This document shows positions 16,626 to 24,530 of a stretch of DNA of 46,897 bases, one piece after another; the first letter of the stretch is position 1, and every line of letters starts with the position of its first letter. Position numbers and translations under genes: made by a program. Under the pieces are notes generated by a model, which worked only from the letters and a program-made list of their open reading frames with translations, did not search any database and was not told the origin of the DNA. The DNA lies in the NCBI RefSeq assembly GCF_015670795.1, contig NZ_JADPCJ010000020.1, positions 1 through 46,897 on the forward strand, in the 5' to 3' direction. The DNA is from Collinsella aerofaciens. GTDB taxonomy: Bacteria > Actinomycetota > Coriobacteriia > Coriobacteriales > Coriobacteriaceae.

Positions 16626-17285
16626 CTACTCTCCGAGCATCTCTTGGAGCTTGGCTGCCACGGCGTGACCCAGGCTCTCATGGCTTTCGGGCATCATATG
16701 CAGATAGTCGATATCGCCCGGCTCGGCAAAGTCGGCGGCATTCAAAAAGTCGCAGCCAAACTGCTCAGCCACATGCGCGTAGTACTCACCAAAATGTTCC
16801 GAGGCTTCTACGGAATGCTCGTCAAAATCGGTCATATATACGTCGGCGATCTGCGGCTTAATCTTGATAGGCGCCATCAGCAGAATGCGCGGACAAGGCG
16901 CAGCGTCGGTCCACGGAAACGCGCGGACGGCGCGAATCAGCGCCATGGCGCCACGGGCGATATCGGAAGCTGTCACGTTAAAGACCGTCTTACAGTCGTT
17001 GGTGCCCAGCATGATCACAATGGCGTCCAGCGGCTTATGGGCCTCGAGCAGCATCGGAAGTGCGCGGATGCCGTTAAGATTGGTGTCCAGATGGCACATG
17101 TCGTCGCGTACCGTCGTGCGGCCGTTGAGGCCTTCTTCAATTACATGCCAGCCCTCGCCTAAGTCACGTTGGGCCACGCCGCACCAGCGCACATCCTGCG
17201 CATAGCGCACCGCGGTGCCGTCGCGCATGCCCGCCGGATCGTAACCATAGGTGTTGCTGTCGCCAAAGCATAGAACGTTTTTCAT
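16626..17285 (-). CDS. SGNH/GDSL-family hydrolase (arylesterase-like)
   Basis: The 219-residue protein is an SGNH hydrolase. All four blocks are visible: GDSNTYG with nucleophile Ser10, GLNGRTTV (block II Gly), GTND (block III Asn) and a C-terminal DYLHMMPESH that supplies Asp and His. The GLNGRTT form points to the arylesterase/carbohydrate-esterase branch. No signal peptide is seen, so it is probably cytoplasmic. Start follows GAGGGG. It lies downstream of the PARG-like gene on the same strand but a terminator separates them. Confidence 0.85.
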   Translation of the reverse strand: MKNVLCFGDSNTYGYDPAGMRDGTAVRYAQDVRWCGVAQRDLGEGWHVIEEGLNGRTTVRDDMCHLDTNLNGIRALPMLLEAHKPLDAIVIMLGTNDCKTVFNVTASDIARGAMALIRAVRAFPWTDAAPCPRILLMAPIKIKPQIADVYMTDFDEHSVEASEHFGEYYAHVAEQFGCDFLNAADFAEPGDIDYLHMMPESHESLGHAVAAKLQEMLGE

Positions 17286-17303
17286 CGTAAGCCCCTCGCT
17301 CAG

Positions 17304-17338
17304 TAAAAAGCCGACGGAAGCAGCCTCTCCCGCCGGCT
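17304..17338 (-). terminator. Terminator of the PARG-like gene
   Basis: On the minus strand AGCCGGCGG pairs with CCGTCGGCT (9 bp with one G-U pair), followed by TTTTTACTG. It lies about 25 bp after the stop. Confidence 0.8.
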
Positions 17339-17363
17339 CGACCTATCTGTCAGCACGTACCGA

Positions 17364-18485
17364 TTACAGGTACTTGCGCCAATCGTCCTCGTCCTCATCA
17401 TCCTCGGTAGCAGCCTGGGTCTGCTCGGCGGCGCGAGCTGCCGCAGCGCGAGCGGCAACCTGGGCATAGGACTCCTCGTTGCGCTCGGGGAAGTTTGCCA
17501 GCACGTGCTCGAACTTGGCAAAATCCTCATCCCAGCGCGTAGAAGGCACGGCAAAGAAGACTTGCTTGACCTTAAAGTCGCCCGACGCGAGCTCCTTGCG
17601 GAAGAGCTCGGCCACGGCCTCTGCGTCAAAGCCGTTGTTGTCGCAGCCCCAAGCGCCCAGCACGAGCTTCTCGCGACCTAGCTCGTCGCAGATGGCAAGC
17701 ACAAAGCGAATGCGGTCGCGCAGGGCGTCCAGCAGAGCATCGTCGCTCACGCGATACTCCTGGCGGGCGCGCTTAACGTTGGGCGCGGCGGCCACGATCA
17801 CGTCGGCGTATGCATGCACGTGGTTGCGGTCGAAGCGCACCGCAGGCACCACCAGCGCACGGTTGCGGTAAAGCTCGCAGTTGATGTTGCGGCGACGGTT
17901 CTCGCCGTACCATTTGCGCTGCTTATCGAGAACGTTGTACAGATACGAATCGGCGCACAGCGTGGCCTCCTGGCCCAGATAGCCCTGGATGTAGCCACCG
18001 CCCGGGTTGGTGAACGAGGCAAAGGCGAGCACGGCCATGTCGCAGAACTGCGCATAGCCACGACCGTTGTCCAGGATGGCCTGCGTGGCGGAGGCATCGA
18101 GCACGGTGACCTCAGGCAGAACCGGAGCGGGCTCCTCAGCAGGCGCGGACTCAGCTTCGGCGATTTCCTCGGCAGGCTCAGGCGCTGCCTCGGTCTCGGG
18201 CGCCGTCTCGGTCTCGGCAGCCTCCGCGCCCTCGACGTCCTCGGCAACCTGTTCTTCGGCGGCCACAGCACTCTGAACCTTGGCCTTCATCGCCGCGACA
18301 AAACCGGCAGGCATACCATCGAACTCGCACACGCCGGCAAGCGAACGCTCGATATCCTTGGCGCACGCTTCGGACACAGTTGCCACGTGACGCTCGGCGG
18401 CCTTGGCACGGGCCTCGCGCTTGGGATTGGGCTGACCCGCTCGGTTGGACCTGCGGTTACGGTTCCTGTTGTCGACGTCTGCCAT
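17364..18485 (-). CDS. TIGR02452/microbial PARG-like protein with variant active site
   Basis: The 373-residue protein has a macrodomain-like C-terminal half of the TIGR02452 family, related to bacterial poly(ADP-ribose) glycohydrolases that remove ADP-ribose. It shows VLAFASFTNPGGGYIQGYLG, LYNVL, YRNRALVVPAVRF and GAWGCDNNGF. The PARG signature GGG-X6-8-QEE reads GGG (162-164), seven residues, then QEA (172-174), so the second glutamate, catalytic in characterised enzymes, is alanine. Residues 1-35 are basic; 75-125 are Glu/Ala/Pro-rich and probably unfolded; the usual N-terminal domain is not evident. The C terminus is acidic. Start follows GAAAGGTGA. Whether it hydrolyses or only binds ADP-ribose is open. 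Confidence 0.8.
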   Translation of the reverse strand: MADVDNRNRNRRSNRAGQPNPKREARAKAAERHVATVSEACAKDIERSLAGVCEFDGMPAGFVAAMKAKVQSAVAAEEQVAEDVEGAEAAETETAPETEAAPEPAEEIAEAESAPAEEPAPVLPEVTVLDASATQAILDNGRGYAQFCDMAVLAFASFTNPGGGYIQGYLGQEATLCADSYLYNVLDKQRKWYGENRRRNINCELYRNRALVVPAVRFDRNHVHAYADVIVAAAPNVKRARQEYRVSDDALLDALRDRIRFVLAICDELGREKLVLGAWGCDNNGFDAEAVAELFRKELASGDFKVKQVFFAVPSTRWDEDFAKFEHVLANFPERNEESYAQVAARAAAARAAEQTQAATEDDEDEDDWRKYL

Positions 18486-18549
18486 AAGTGGTCACCTTTC
18501 CTGTCGCTGCCGCTATCGGCTTTTCCCATCCATGATACCCCGCCGAGTA

Positions 18550-18577
18550 CAAAAAAGACGGCCCCGAAGGACCGCCT
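18550..18577 (-). terminator. Terminator of the Bax-inhibitor gene
   Basis: On the minus strand GGCGGTCC-TTCG-GGGCCGTC forms an 8-bp stem with a UUCG tetraloop, followed by TTTTTT. It lies about 50 bp after the stop. Confidence 0.85.
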
Positions 18578-18622
18578 TTCGCATCGATTTACACGCACGG
18601 CAAGCACCGCCGCAATTCGCCA

Positions 18623-19318
18623 CTAGTCGCGACGGCCAAGGATGTTCAGGATGCGCAGGAACACGTTGATAATGTCCACGAACAGATTGGACGCCATGAG
18701 CACGGCGTTGGGCAGCGTAGGCGGCACCGTCGTGGCAACATAGGTGTCGTAGCCAATAAAGCCGGCGAACACCACGATTACGATCAGATCGGTGATGGTC
18801 TGCGAGACGCCCATGAACATCAGCACGATCTCAACCAGAATAGTGGCGAGCAGAATGCCAAAACCGATGCCATATACGCGCTGGAAAAACTTGGGGAACG
18901 TCACGCCCAAGGCGCCAAAGACAAAGGTGATGGCGGCCGTGGCGATAAAGGCAGTGTTGATGGTGGGCAGGTCGTAGTTGGCAAGGCCAAACGACGCGGT
19001 CAGGCCAAAGGTGCTCGCAAAGATTACGTAGCCCACAAGGGACAGGCCCACGGACTGCTTACTGGCGGCGGCCGACATCATGACCATGCCGACGATGGTC
19101 AAAATAAACGAGCCAAAGACCAGTGGCAGGGCGGCGCCGCTCATCATCATGCGGGCAAACGCCATGGTGCTCGTAAAGTAAGCACCAGCGCCCATGGCAC
19201 AAAAGCCCAAGAAGATGAGGGCAGACATGGCAAGATTATACGCACGCGGCGACATCTCCTTGGCACGGCTTGCGCCGGTTTCGATGGGGCCGTTCTGATA
19301 GCCCTGAATATCGTTCAT
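18623..19318 (-). CDS. Bax inhibitor-1 (BI-1/YccA) family membrane protein
   Basis: The 231-residue protein has seven hydrophobic segments spread from residue 28 to the C terminus, with the family features GYDTYVA between the last segments and the C-terminal VDIINVFLRILNILGRRD. BI-1 proteins are integral membrane proteins, in some cases pH-dependent calcium channels or modulators of membrane proteases; the role here is unknown. Start follows GAAAGGACG. It is a single gene with its own terminator. Confidence 0.9.
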   Translation of the reverse strand: MNDIQGYQNGPIETGASRAKEMSPRAYNLAMSALIFLGFCAMGAGAYFTSTMAFARMMMSGAALPLVFGSFILTIVGMVMMSAAASKQSVGLSLVGYVIFASTFGLTASFGLANYDLPTINTAFIATAAITFVFGALGVTFPKFFQRVYGIGFGILLATILVEIVLMFMGVSQTITDLIVIVVFAGFIGYDTYVATTVPPTLPNAVLMASNLFVDIINVFLRILNILGRRD

Positions 19319-19397
19319 AATTTCGTCCTTTCAAAAGCGCCGCGACAGCGCAGTAGCTGACAAGATTCCTGTCATTGTACCCGAATGCCGTACGTCC

Positions 19398-19736
19398 TTA
19401 CCTACGGCGCTCGCCCTCGAGCGTGCGATCAAAGGCCCAGACCCACCAACGCATCACGTGTGCCTGCGAGCCGTCCGCCCGCTCGCGCGTCTGGTCCTCC
19501 AGATACAACTCGGTCGCGTGCCCGCCAAAACGCACCTTATAGGTCGCCGTACGAACACCGTGAACCGTTAAGCCAAAGCCCGTGGACGAGACAATCTCGT
19601 CAATCGTAAAGCAGCGACCGTCGACCCAGCAGACGGTAACCGGCACGACTTGTCCGCCCGCGAGGATGCGAGCCACGACGTCCACATACTGCTTGTGTAC
19701 GCGCCGAGTTTTGCCGTCTGTCTGTCGATATTCCAT
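19398..19736 (-). CDS. Small beta-rich protein of unknown function, possibly SOS-controlled
   Basis: The 112-residue protein has a pattern of short strands (VVPVTVCWVDGRCFTIDEIV, TYKVRFGGHATELYLED) and a C-terminal WWVW segment. It resembles small proteins that accompany Y-family polymerases in some bacteria, but I am not certain of the family. The start is doubtful: AGGAGG ends only 1 nt before this ATG, and an ATG seven codons upstream has no box. A LexA-like site (19749-19762) lies directly upstream, so damage induction is possible. Codon use is like the neighbours. Confidence 0.6.
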   Translation of the reverse strand: MEYRQTDGKTRRVHKQYVDVVARILAGGQVVPVTVCWVDGRCFTIDEIVSSTGFGLTVHGVRTATYKVRFGGHATELYLEDQTRERADGSQAHVMRWWVWAFDRTLEGERRR

Positions 19737-19748
19737 GCCTCCTATTAT

Positions 19749-19762
19749 CGAACGCATGTTTG
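19749..19762. promoter_or_regulatory. LexA-like (SOS) box
   Basis: CGAACGCATGTTTG matches the Gram-positive SOS box CGAAC-N4-GTTCG at all but one position. It lies 12 bp before the start of the 112-codon gene, overlapping its expected promoter or leader. Confidence 0.5.
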
Positions 19763-19986
19763 CATGTTGTAAAGCGAACAGACTGTGGTTTTGGAGTGTC
19801 GTAGTAATCGCACGTGTCCGCATGGCGTGTTAGCAAAAAGAACACCCGCGGTCAACAGGGCTAATATTCAATTTTAGTGCCAAAAAGTTCACTTCTCCCA
19901 TCAGAACTCGGTAAAGAGACCCGCAGGAGGTGATACGATTTATCATGTTTTTGTAACGTGTCTGCAAACTTCGAGAAAGCCCATAT

Positions 19987-21036
19987 ATGGACGTAACGTT
20001 CTCAACCTTCCTCGGCCAAATTGTGTCGAACCCAGTCCTTGCCGTCACCGTGATCCTCGCGTTGGGCGCCATCTTCGTCAATGGATGGACCGACGCGCCC
20101 AACGCCATCGCGACCTGCGTCACTACGCGTTGCATGCCCGCCCGCGCCGCCATTCTCATGAGCGCCGCATTCAACTTCCTCGGTGTGCTCATCATGACGC
20201 ACTTTAACGCGAGCGTCGCCAACACCATCTCACATATCGTCGACTTTGGCGGAAACAGCACCATGGCGCTCGCCTGCCTATGCGCGGCGCTGTTCTCCAT
20301 CGTCGTCTACGGCGCCACAGCGTCGCGTTTTGGCATCCCCACCTCGCAAAGCCACAGCCTTATCGCCGGCCTGACCGGTGCCGCCATCGCCCTCGGCGGT
20401 GCGAGCAGCGTCAACGTCCACGAGTGGATGAAGGTCATCTACGGCCTGGCGCTCTCCATCGGCCTGGGCTTTGTCATGGGCTGGGTCCTGTGCAAGCTCG
20501 TCTCGATTCTTTTCGTCGCCGCCAACAGGCGACGTGCCAATGTCTTCTTTAAATACGCTCAGATCGCGAGCGCTGCGGCCATGAGCTTTATGCACGGCGC
20601 GCAGGATGGACAGAAGTTCATCGGCGTGCTCTTTTTAGGCGTGGCCTTCGCAAACGGCCAGACCAGCGTCGGCGATGCCGGCATCCCCATCTGGATTATG
20701 TTGCTGTGCTCGGCCACCATGGGTATCGGCACCAGCGTCGGCGGCGAGCGCATCATAAAGTCCGTCGGCCAGAGCATGGTTAAGCTCGAGAAGTATCAGG
20801 GCTTCTCCGCCGACCTCGCGGGCGCCGCGAACCTGCTGCTTGCCACCCTTACCGGCATCCCCGTGTCCTCCACACACATCAAGACCTGCGCCATCATGGG
20901 CGTCGGTGCCGTCAAGCGCCTCTCGGCCATCAACTTCGGCGTCGTTAAGGACATGATGTTCACCTGGTTCTTCACCTTCCCCGCCTGCGGACTCATCAGC
21001 TTTGTCATGGCCAAGCTGTTCATGATGTTCCTCTAG
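19987..21036 (+). CDS. PiT-family inorganic phosphate transporter
   Basis: The 349-residue membrane protein takes up phosphate, usually with a cation or metal-phosphate. It has about ten hydrophobic segments and the two PiT signature repeats: NGWTDAPNAIAT (residues 32-43) and MHGAQDGQKFIGV in the second half. The ribosome site is weak (AGAAAG, 8 nt before the ATG). The DUF47 gene follows 67 bp downstream, the usual pairing. With the pst operon at 26-30 kb the window carries both a low- and a high-affinity phosphate uptake system. Confidence 0.92.
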   Translation: MDVTFSTFLGQIVSNPVLAVTVILALGAIFVNGWTDAPNAIATCVTTRCMPARAAILMSAAFNFLGVLIMTHFNASVANTISHIVDFGGNSTMALACLCAALFSIVVYGATASRFGIPTSQSHSLIAGLTGAAIALGGASSVNVHEWMKVIYGLALSIGLGFVMGWVLCKLVSILFVAANRRRANVFFKYAQIASAAAMSFMHGAQDGQKFIGVLFLGVAFANGQTSVGDAGIPIWIMLLCSATMGIGTSVGGERIIKSVGQSMVKLEKYQGFSADLAGAANLLLATLTGIPVSSTHIKTCAIMGVGAVKRLSAINFGVVKDMMFTWFFTFPACGLISFVMAKLFMMFL

Positions 21037-21103
21037 TCAAACCGAACGTCCATCTGGACCGCAACACTTCGCCCACCCGTCTTCGCCTCGAAAGGACCCA
21101 CCC

Positions 21104-21727
21104 ATGGCTAAGAAACCCGATTCGTTCTACTTTGACAACTACGTCGCCTGCGCCGACCTCGCCGTCCAGGCCGCCGAGCTGCTTACCCAGATTTTTGAGA
21201 ACTTCGATCCCGCGCAGATTCACGACATGCTCAATAAGATGCATGCGATTGAGCATGCGGCAGACAAGAAGCACCACGAGCTCGAAGACGCCCTGCTCAC
21301 CGCCTTTATCACCCCGCTCGAGCGCGAGGATCTGGATCTGATGAGCTGCGCGCTCGACACCGTGCTCGACCGTATTGAGGGCGTCGTGCAGCGCGTCTAC
21401 TTCACCAACATTCAGAGCATCCATCTCGACGCCATCGTCATCGCCCACAAGGTGACTGACGCCTGCCGCGCCATGAAAGACCTGATGGTCGAGCTTCCCA
21501 ACTACCGCAAGTCCAAAACGCTGCGCGAGCTGGTCATCCAGATCAACACCATCGAGTCCGAGGCCGACGAGCTCTACATCAACGCCATGCGCAACCTGCA
21601 CGTTAACGGCAAGGATCCGCTCGAGGTCATCGCTTGGCGTGACGTCTACGCCTTCCTGGAGTACTGCGCCGACTGCTGCGAGAATGTGGCCGATGTTGTG
21701 GATTCGATTGTCATGAAGAACAGTTAA
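21104..21727 (+). CDS. DUF47 (PhoU-like) partner of the PiT transporter
   Basis: The 207-residue all-helical protein belongs to the DUF47/YkaA family, which is PhoU-like and nearly always encoded beside pit. It probably adjusts PiT activity at the inner face of the membrane. Helical repeats with conserved acidic E/D and R residues (HAIEHAADKKHHELEDALLT, TPLEREDL) are visible. Start follows GAAAGGACC. The only hairpin downstream is inverted repeat C, which may serve as terminator. Confidence 0.9.
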   Translation: MAKKPDSFYFDNYVACADLAVQAAELLTQIFENFDPAQIHDMLNKMHAIEHAADKKHHELEDALLTAFITPLEREDLDLMSCALDTVLDRIEGVVQRVYFTNIQSIHLDAIVIAHKVTDACRAMKDLMVELPNYRKSKTLRELVIQINTIESEADELYINAMRNLHVNGKDPLEVIAWRDVYAFLEYCADCCENVADVVDSIVMKNS

Positions 21728-21751
21728 TTGGGGGTACGTGTCCCACCGGTC

Positions 21752-21830
21752 GCGGGCCCGACCACTCATAACCTTTTTCACTCCGGCTGCAAGCAGAGTC
21801 GTTCAAAAGGTTATGAGTGGTCGGGCCCGC
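21752..21830. repeat. Long inverted repeat C (26-bp perfect stem)
   Basis: Positions 21752-21777 are the exact reverse complement of 21805-21830. The 27-nt loop can form a weaker inner stem (ACTC at 21780-21783 with GAGT at 21796-21799). It starts 24 bp after the DUF47 stop. As in repeat B the inner arm ends are T-rich/A-rich (CCTTTT, AAAAGG). No flanking direct repeat was seen. Confidence 0.9.
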
Positions 21831-22011
21831 TCCCTTATGTACCACCATTGGGAACCTTGGCTGATAGTTAGAATGCGATGGGGACTTGGCCGATGCGACC
21901 TTTTATGCCCGATTGGATACTTTGGGGCGGTGATGGGCGTTTGGCTGGATGGGGCTCTGGGTACCTTTTGTTTTACTTTGGATTGATTTGCTGACTTTGG
22001 AGGGTTTGGTT

Positions 22012-22542
22012 ATGGGATATTTGGATCTGGCCCGTTCTCGTTATTCTTGTCGTGAATTTGAAGCTCGGGCTGTTGAGCAGGCTGTGGTGGATGCCATTGT
22101 TGAGACTGGGCGTATTGCTCCTTCTGCTTGCAATAATCATCCAACCCGTGTGATGGTGTTGGATACGCCTGAGCTTCTGGAGAAGGCTGCTGCTTGTCAG
22201 CCTCGGTTTGCTCGTGATGGATCTATCTTTGGCGCTCACCTCATCTTCCTTATTTGTAGCGTTACCGAAGACGCTTGGGTGCGCCCGTATGACCAGATGA
22301 ATTCCAGTGAAATCGATACGTCCATAGTGTGCGATCAGATGATGATGGAGGCCACCGAGCAGGGCCTGGGAACGTGCTGGGTATGCCATTTTAAGCCCGA
22401 GGTGGCACAGGAGCAGTTCAACCTGCCCAAAGGCGTTTATCCCTATCACATGCTCGTCTGCGGATATCCTGCCGACCACATCGCCGATCCCGAGCATCGC
22501 GAGGCCCGTAACATTCCCCTCTCCGGCTTCCTCCTCAAGTAG
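22012..22542 (+). CDS. Nitroreductase-family protein
   Basis: The 176-residue flavoprotein has the nitroreductase fold: N-terminal SRYSCREF (FMN phosphate contact), TGRIAPSACNNHPTR, and a C-terminal GLGTCWVCHF and CGYPAD. Such enzymes reduce nitro compounds, quinones or flavins using NAD(P)H; the true substrate is unknown. Start follows GGAGGG. The first ~75 codons avoid C at third positions (GCT, CGT, GTT, GGG), while the rest uses the C-ending codons normal for this genome, so the gene is a mosaic. A terminator with six Ts follows. Confidence 0.88.
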   Translation: MGYLDLARSRYSCREFEARAVEQAVVDAIVETGRIAPSACNNHPTRVMVLDTPELLEKAAACQPRFARDGSIFGAHLIFLICSVTEDAWVRPYDQMNSSEIDTSIVCDQMMMEATEQGLGTCWVCHFKPEVAQEQFNLPKGVYPYHMLVCGYPADHIADPEHREARNIPLSGFLLK

Positions 22543-22589
22543 ATTTTGGGACATGCCCTAAAACCTATCCTTGACCGCTCACCGGTTCG

Positions 22590-22627
22590 CCGAGTTCTGC
22601 GCCACTATGTGCAGGGCTCGGTTTTTT
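22590..22627 (+). terminator. Terminator of the nitroreductase gene
   Basis: CCGAG plus CTGC (22590-22600) pair with GCAG plus CTCGG (22611-22621), with a 2-nt internal bulge on each side, followed by TTTTTT (22622-22627). Confidence 0.8.
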
Positions 22628-22652
22628 ATGTTGCGCGCCCCGGTACAGTCAT

Positions 22653-22682
22653 AAAAAAGGACCCGCAAGCTGCGGGTCCTTT
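22653..22682 (-). terminator. Terminator of divIVA and end of the long minus-strand cluster
   Basis: AAAGGACCCGCA (22656-22667) pairs perfectly with 22671-22682 over a 3-nt loop; on the minus strand it runs on into further Ts. It can work in both directions. Confidence 0.85.
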
Positions 22683-22708
22683 CTAGGCACTAAATTGTAG
22701 GCCGAATG

Positions 22709-23383
22709 TTAGTCCAGGTCGTCGGCAGCAAAGTTGTCGATCGGGGCGAAGGGATCGGCCACGGGGACAACCGGGTCAGCGACGGGCAGCGGCTCGGCGG
22801 GAACAGTCACTGCAGGAGAAGCGGCAGAACCGACCGGCGTGGAGGCCATCAGATCGGCCGGGAAGGAATTCTGGGCATCGTCCATGAAGTGCTGGATGAG
22901 CTTGAGATACTCTGCCTTGAACTCCTCACGGGAAGCCTTGAGACGATCGATCTCCTCGAGCTCGGCCTGCTTCTCGGTCAGAGCCTGGCGGATAACCTCG
23001 CGGGCCTTGGCGTCAGCCTCGTTGCGGATACGCTCAGCGTTCTCGTTGGCATCGTTGACGATGGTCTCAGCGGTCTGCTGGGCAGCGATCAGGGCAGCGG
23101 AAATCTGGCGCTCCTGAGCGGAGAAGTCAGGGGCGGGAGCAGCCACGGGGGCGGCAGGAACGGCCTGGGCGGGGGCATCCTGAGCCTGGGCAAGCTGAGC
23201 CTGCGCATCGGCAAGCTGCTGCTCGGTAGCAGTCAGACGGCCCTTAAGGTCGACGATCTTAGCGAGCATAGCGTCAACCTCAGAGGACAGCGTCTCCAAG
23301 AAGACGTCGACCTCAGCAGGATCGTAGCCACGCTTGGCCTCAGAGAAAGTCTGAGCCTGGATGTCTGCAGGGGTAATAGCCAT
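22709..23383 (-). CDS. divIVA: DivIVA-domain cell division/polarity protein
   Basis: The 224-residue protein has the DivIVA N-terminal membrane-binding domain (ITPADIQAQTFSEAKRGYDPAEVDVFL), two coiled-coil regions near 30-70 and 90-165 split by a Pro/Ala linker, and a Pro/Val/Ala-rich acidic tail. DivIVA binds curved membrane at poles and septa and directs growth. Start follows AAGGAG. It is the last gene of the cluster after yggT, the usual place, but ylmH, often between them, is absent. Confidence 0.92.
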   Translation of the reverse strand: MAITPADIQAQTFSEAKRGYDPAEVDVFLETLSSEVDAMLAKIVDLKGRLTATEQQLADAQAQLAQAQDAPAQAVPAAPVAAPAPDFSAQERQISAALIAAQQTAETIVNDANENAERIRNEADAKAREVIRQALTEKQAELEEIDRLKASREEFKAEYLKLIQHFMDDAQNSFPADLMASTPVGSAASPAVTVPAEPLPVADPVVPVADPFAPIDNFAADDLD

Positions 23384-23444
23384 AACAAGTCTCCTTTTTC
23401 ATCGCCTCGGCGCTACACGCCCGACGTAAGTTACTAAGTCAGTT

Positions 23445-23726
23445 CTACACGAGTATACCTATAAGAAGCTGCAGAACCAGCCTCTGCACCAACTGCAACG
23501 CAATAATCGCAACGACCGGCGAAAAATCGATACCGCCCATCGGCGGGATGAAACGACGGAACAGGTTAAGCCACGGACCGCACACGCTATCAAGCACCGC
23601 GGCAATATCCTGAAGCAAACCACCCTGCTTCATGGGAATCCACGTCATAAAGCAGTAGACGACAATAAGCGTGGAATAGAAGTTGAACAGCGTGTTGACC
23701 AGCTGGACGATAGTGTAGATGTTGAT
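23445..23726 (-). CDS. yggT: YggT (YlmG) family membrane protein, non-canonical start
   Basis: The frame encodes about 93 residues with two hydrophobic segments, as expected for YggT/YlmG. The family's first membrane segment is encoded by codons that precede the first ATG of the frame; there is no ATG, GTG or TTG between the upstream in-frame stop and this segment. A strong GAGGAG box lies 6 nt before an ATC codon at 23726-23724, which I take as the start. If translation began at the ATG at 23648, only 67 residues and one membrane segment would remain. It lies 21 bp after sepF. Confidence 0.75.
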   Translation of the reverse strand: MNIYTIVQLVNTLFNFYSTLIVVYCFMTWIPMKQGGLLQDIAAVLDSVCGPWLNLFRRFIPPMGGIDFSPVVAIIALQLVQRLVLQLLIGILV

Positions 23727-23747
23727 GGGAATCTCCTCGTCTTGTCT

Positions 23748-24470
23748 TTACTTAAGGTAGCCGTCGGCACGAAGCTTCTTGAGATCGGAATCTTTGACCT
23801 CGCAACCGGCGGGCAGCACCATGAACACGCGGTCGCCCACCTCCTTGACCGTGGCACCCAGACCGCAGGCAAAGCCGTAAGAGAAGTCCAAGACGCGCTT
23901 GGCAACTTCGGTGCGTACGCCCACAAAAATCAGTGCGACAGGCTGCTTGGTGCGAACGCGGCGCACCACGGTCTCCACGTCGTCATAGCTCTCGGGGCGC
24001 AGGACATAGGCCGGCAGCTGCGGTGTGGCGTTGATGATATTGCTCGCATAGGCCGAGGCATCGCTCGGTGCAGGCGCGGGCGCAGCGACGGCACGGGCGC
24101 GGGTGTTCTCGGCGTAGCTCGACGGCGTGTCATAGGCACCAGGACGATAACCGCTCGCAACACTGTCCTGCGAGCGCGAAGGCGGGTTATACGTCGTAGC
24201 ATGGCGGGAGTCATCGCCGACCAGCTGACCGGAGCGCGTATACACGGCAACCGACTCAGCTTCACCGCGGCGCGTCTGACCAAGCAGGCCGTTGCTCGGC
24301 TCGTCTTGGGTGTAGAAGCCCTCGCCCGAAGCACCGCTGTAGCCGTTGCCCTGATAACTATCGTCATAGCCGTCATCGTAGCCGTAGTCGTCGTCCTGGC
24401 CATAACCCTGGTCGTAACCCTGCTGGCCGCCCAGGTGCATCTTATTTTTAATCTCGTCAAGGAAGCCCAT
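23748..24470 (-). CDS. sepF: SepF cell division protein
   Basis: The 240-residue protein starts MGFLDEIKNKMHLGG, the membrane-binding amphipathic helix, followed by a Gly/Tyr/Asp-rich linker (residues 15-50) and a C-terminal SepF domain from about 150. SepF anchors FtsZ to the membrane; since no ftsA is in the cluster it is probably the main anchor here. Start follows GAGAGGAC. It lies between yggS and yggT as in other Gram-positive bacteria. Confidence 0.93.
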   Translation of the reverse strand: MGFLDEIKNKMHLGGQQGYDQGYGQDDDYGYDDGYDDSYQGNGYSGASGEGFYTQDEPSNGLLGQTRRGEAESVAVYTRSGQLVGDDSRHATTYNPPSRSQDSVASGYRPGAYDTPSSYAENTRARAVAAPAPAPSDASAYASNIINATPQLPAYVLRPESYDDVETVVRRVRTKQPVALIFVGVRTEVAKRVLDFSYGFACGLGATVKEVGDRVFMVLPAGCEVKDSDLKKLRADGYLK

Positions 24471-24530
24471 GGTTGTGTCCTCTCGCGGTTTAGTGCAGGC
24501 GCCCCGATAATCAGTGCGCACTTCAGAGCC

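Noticed and set aside
8200..21870. CTTGGCTGAT found after both inverted repeats B and C
   Set aside because: A 10-mer repeat is expected many times by chance in 47 kb; no longer match extends from it.
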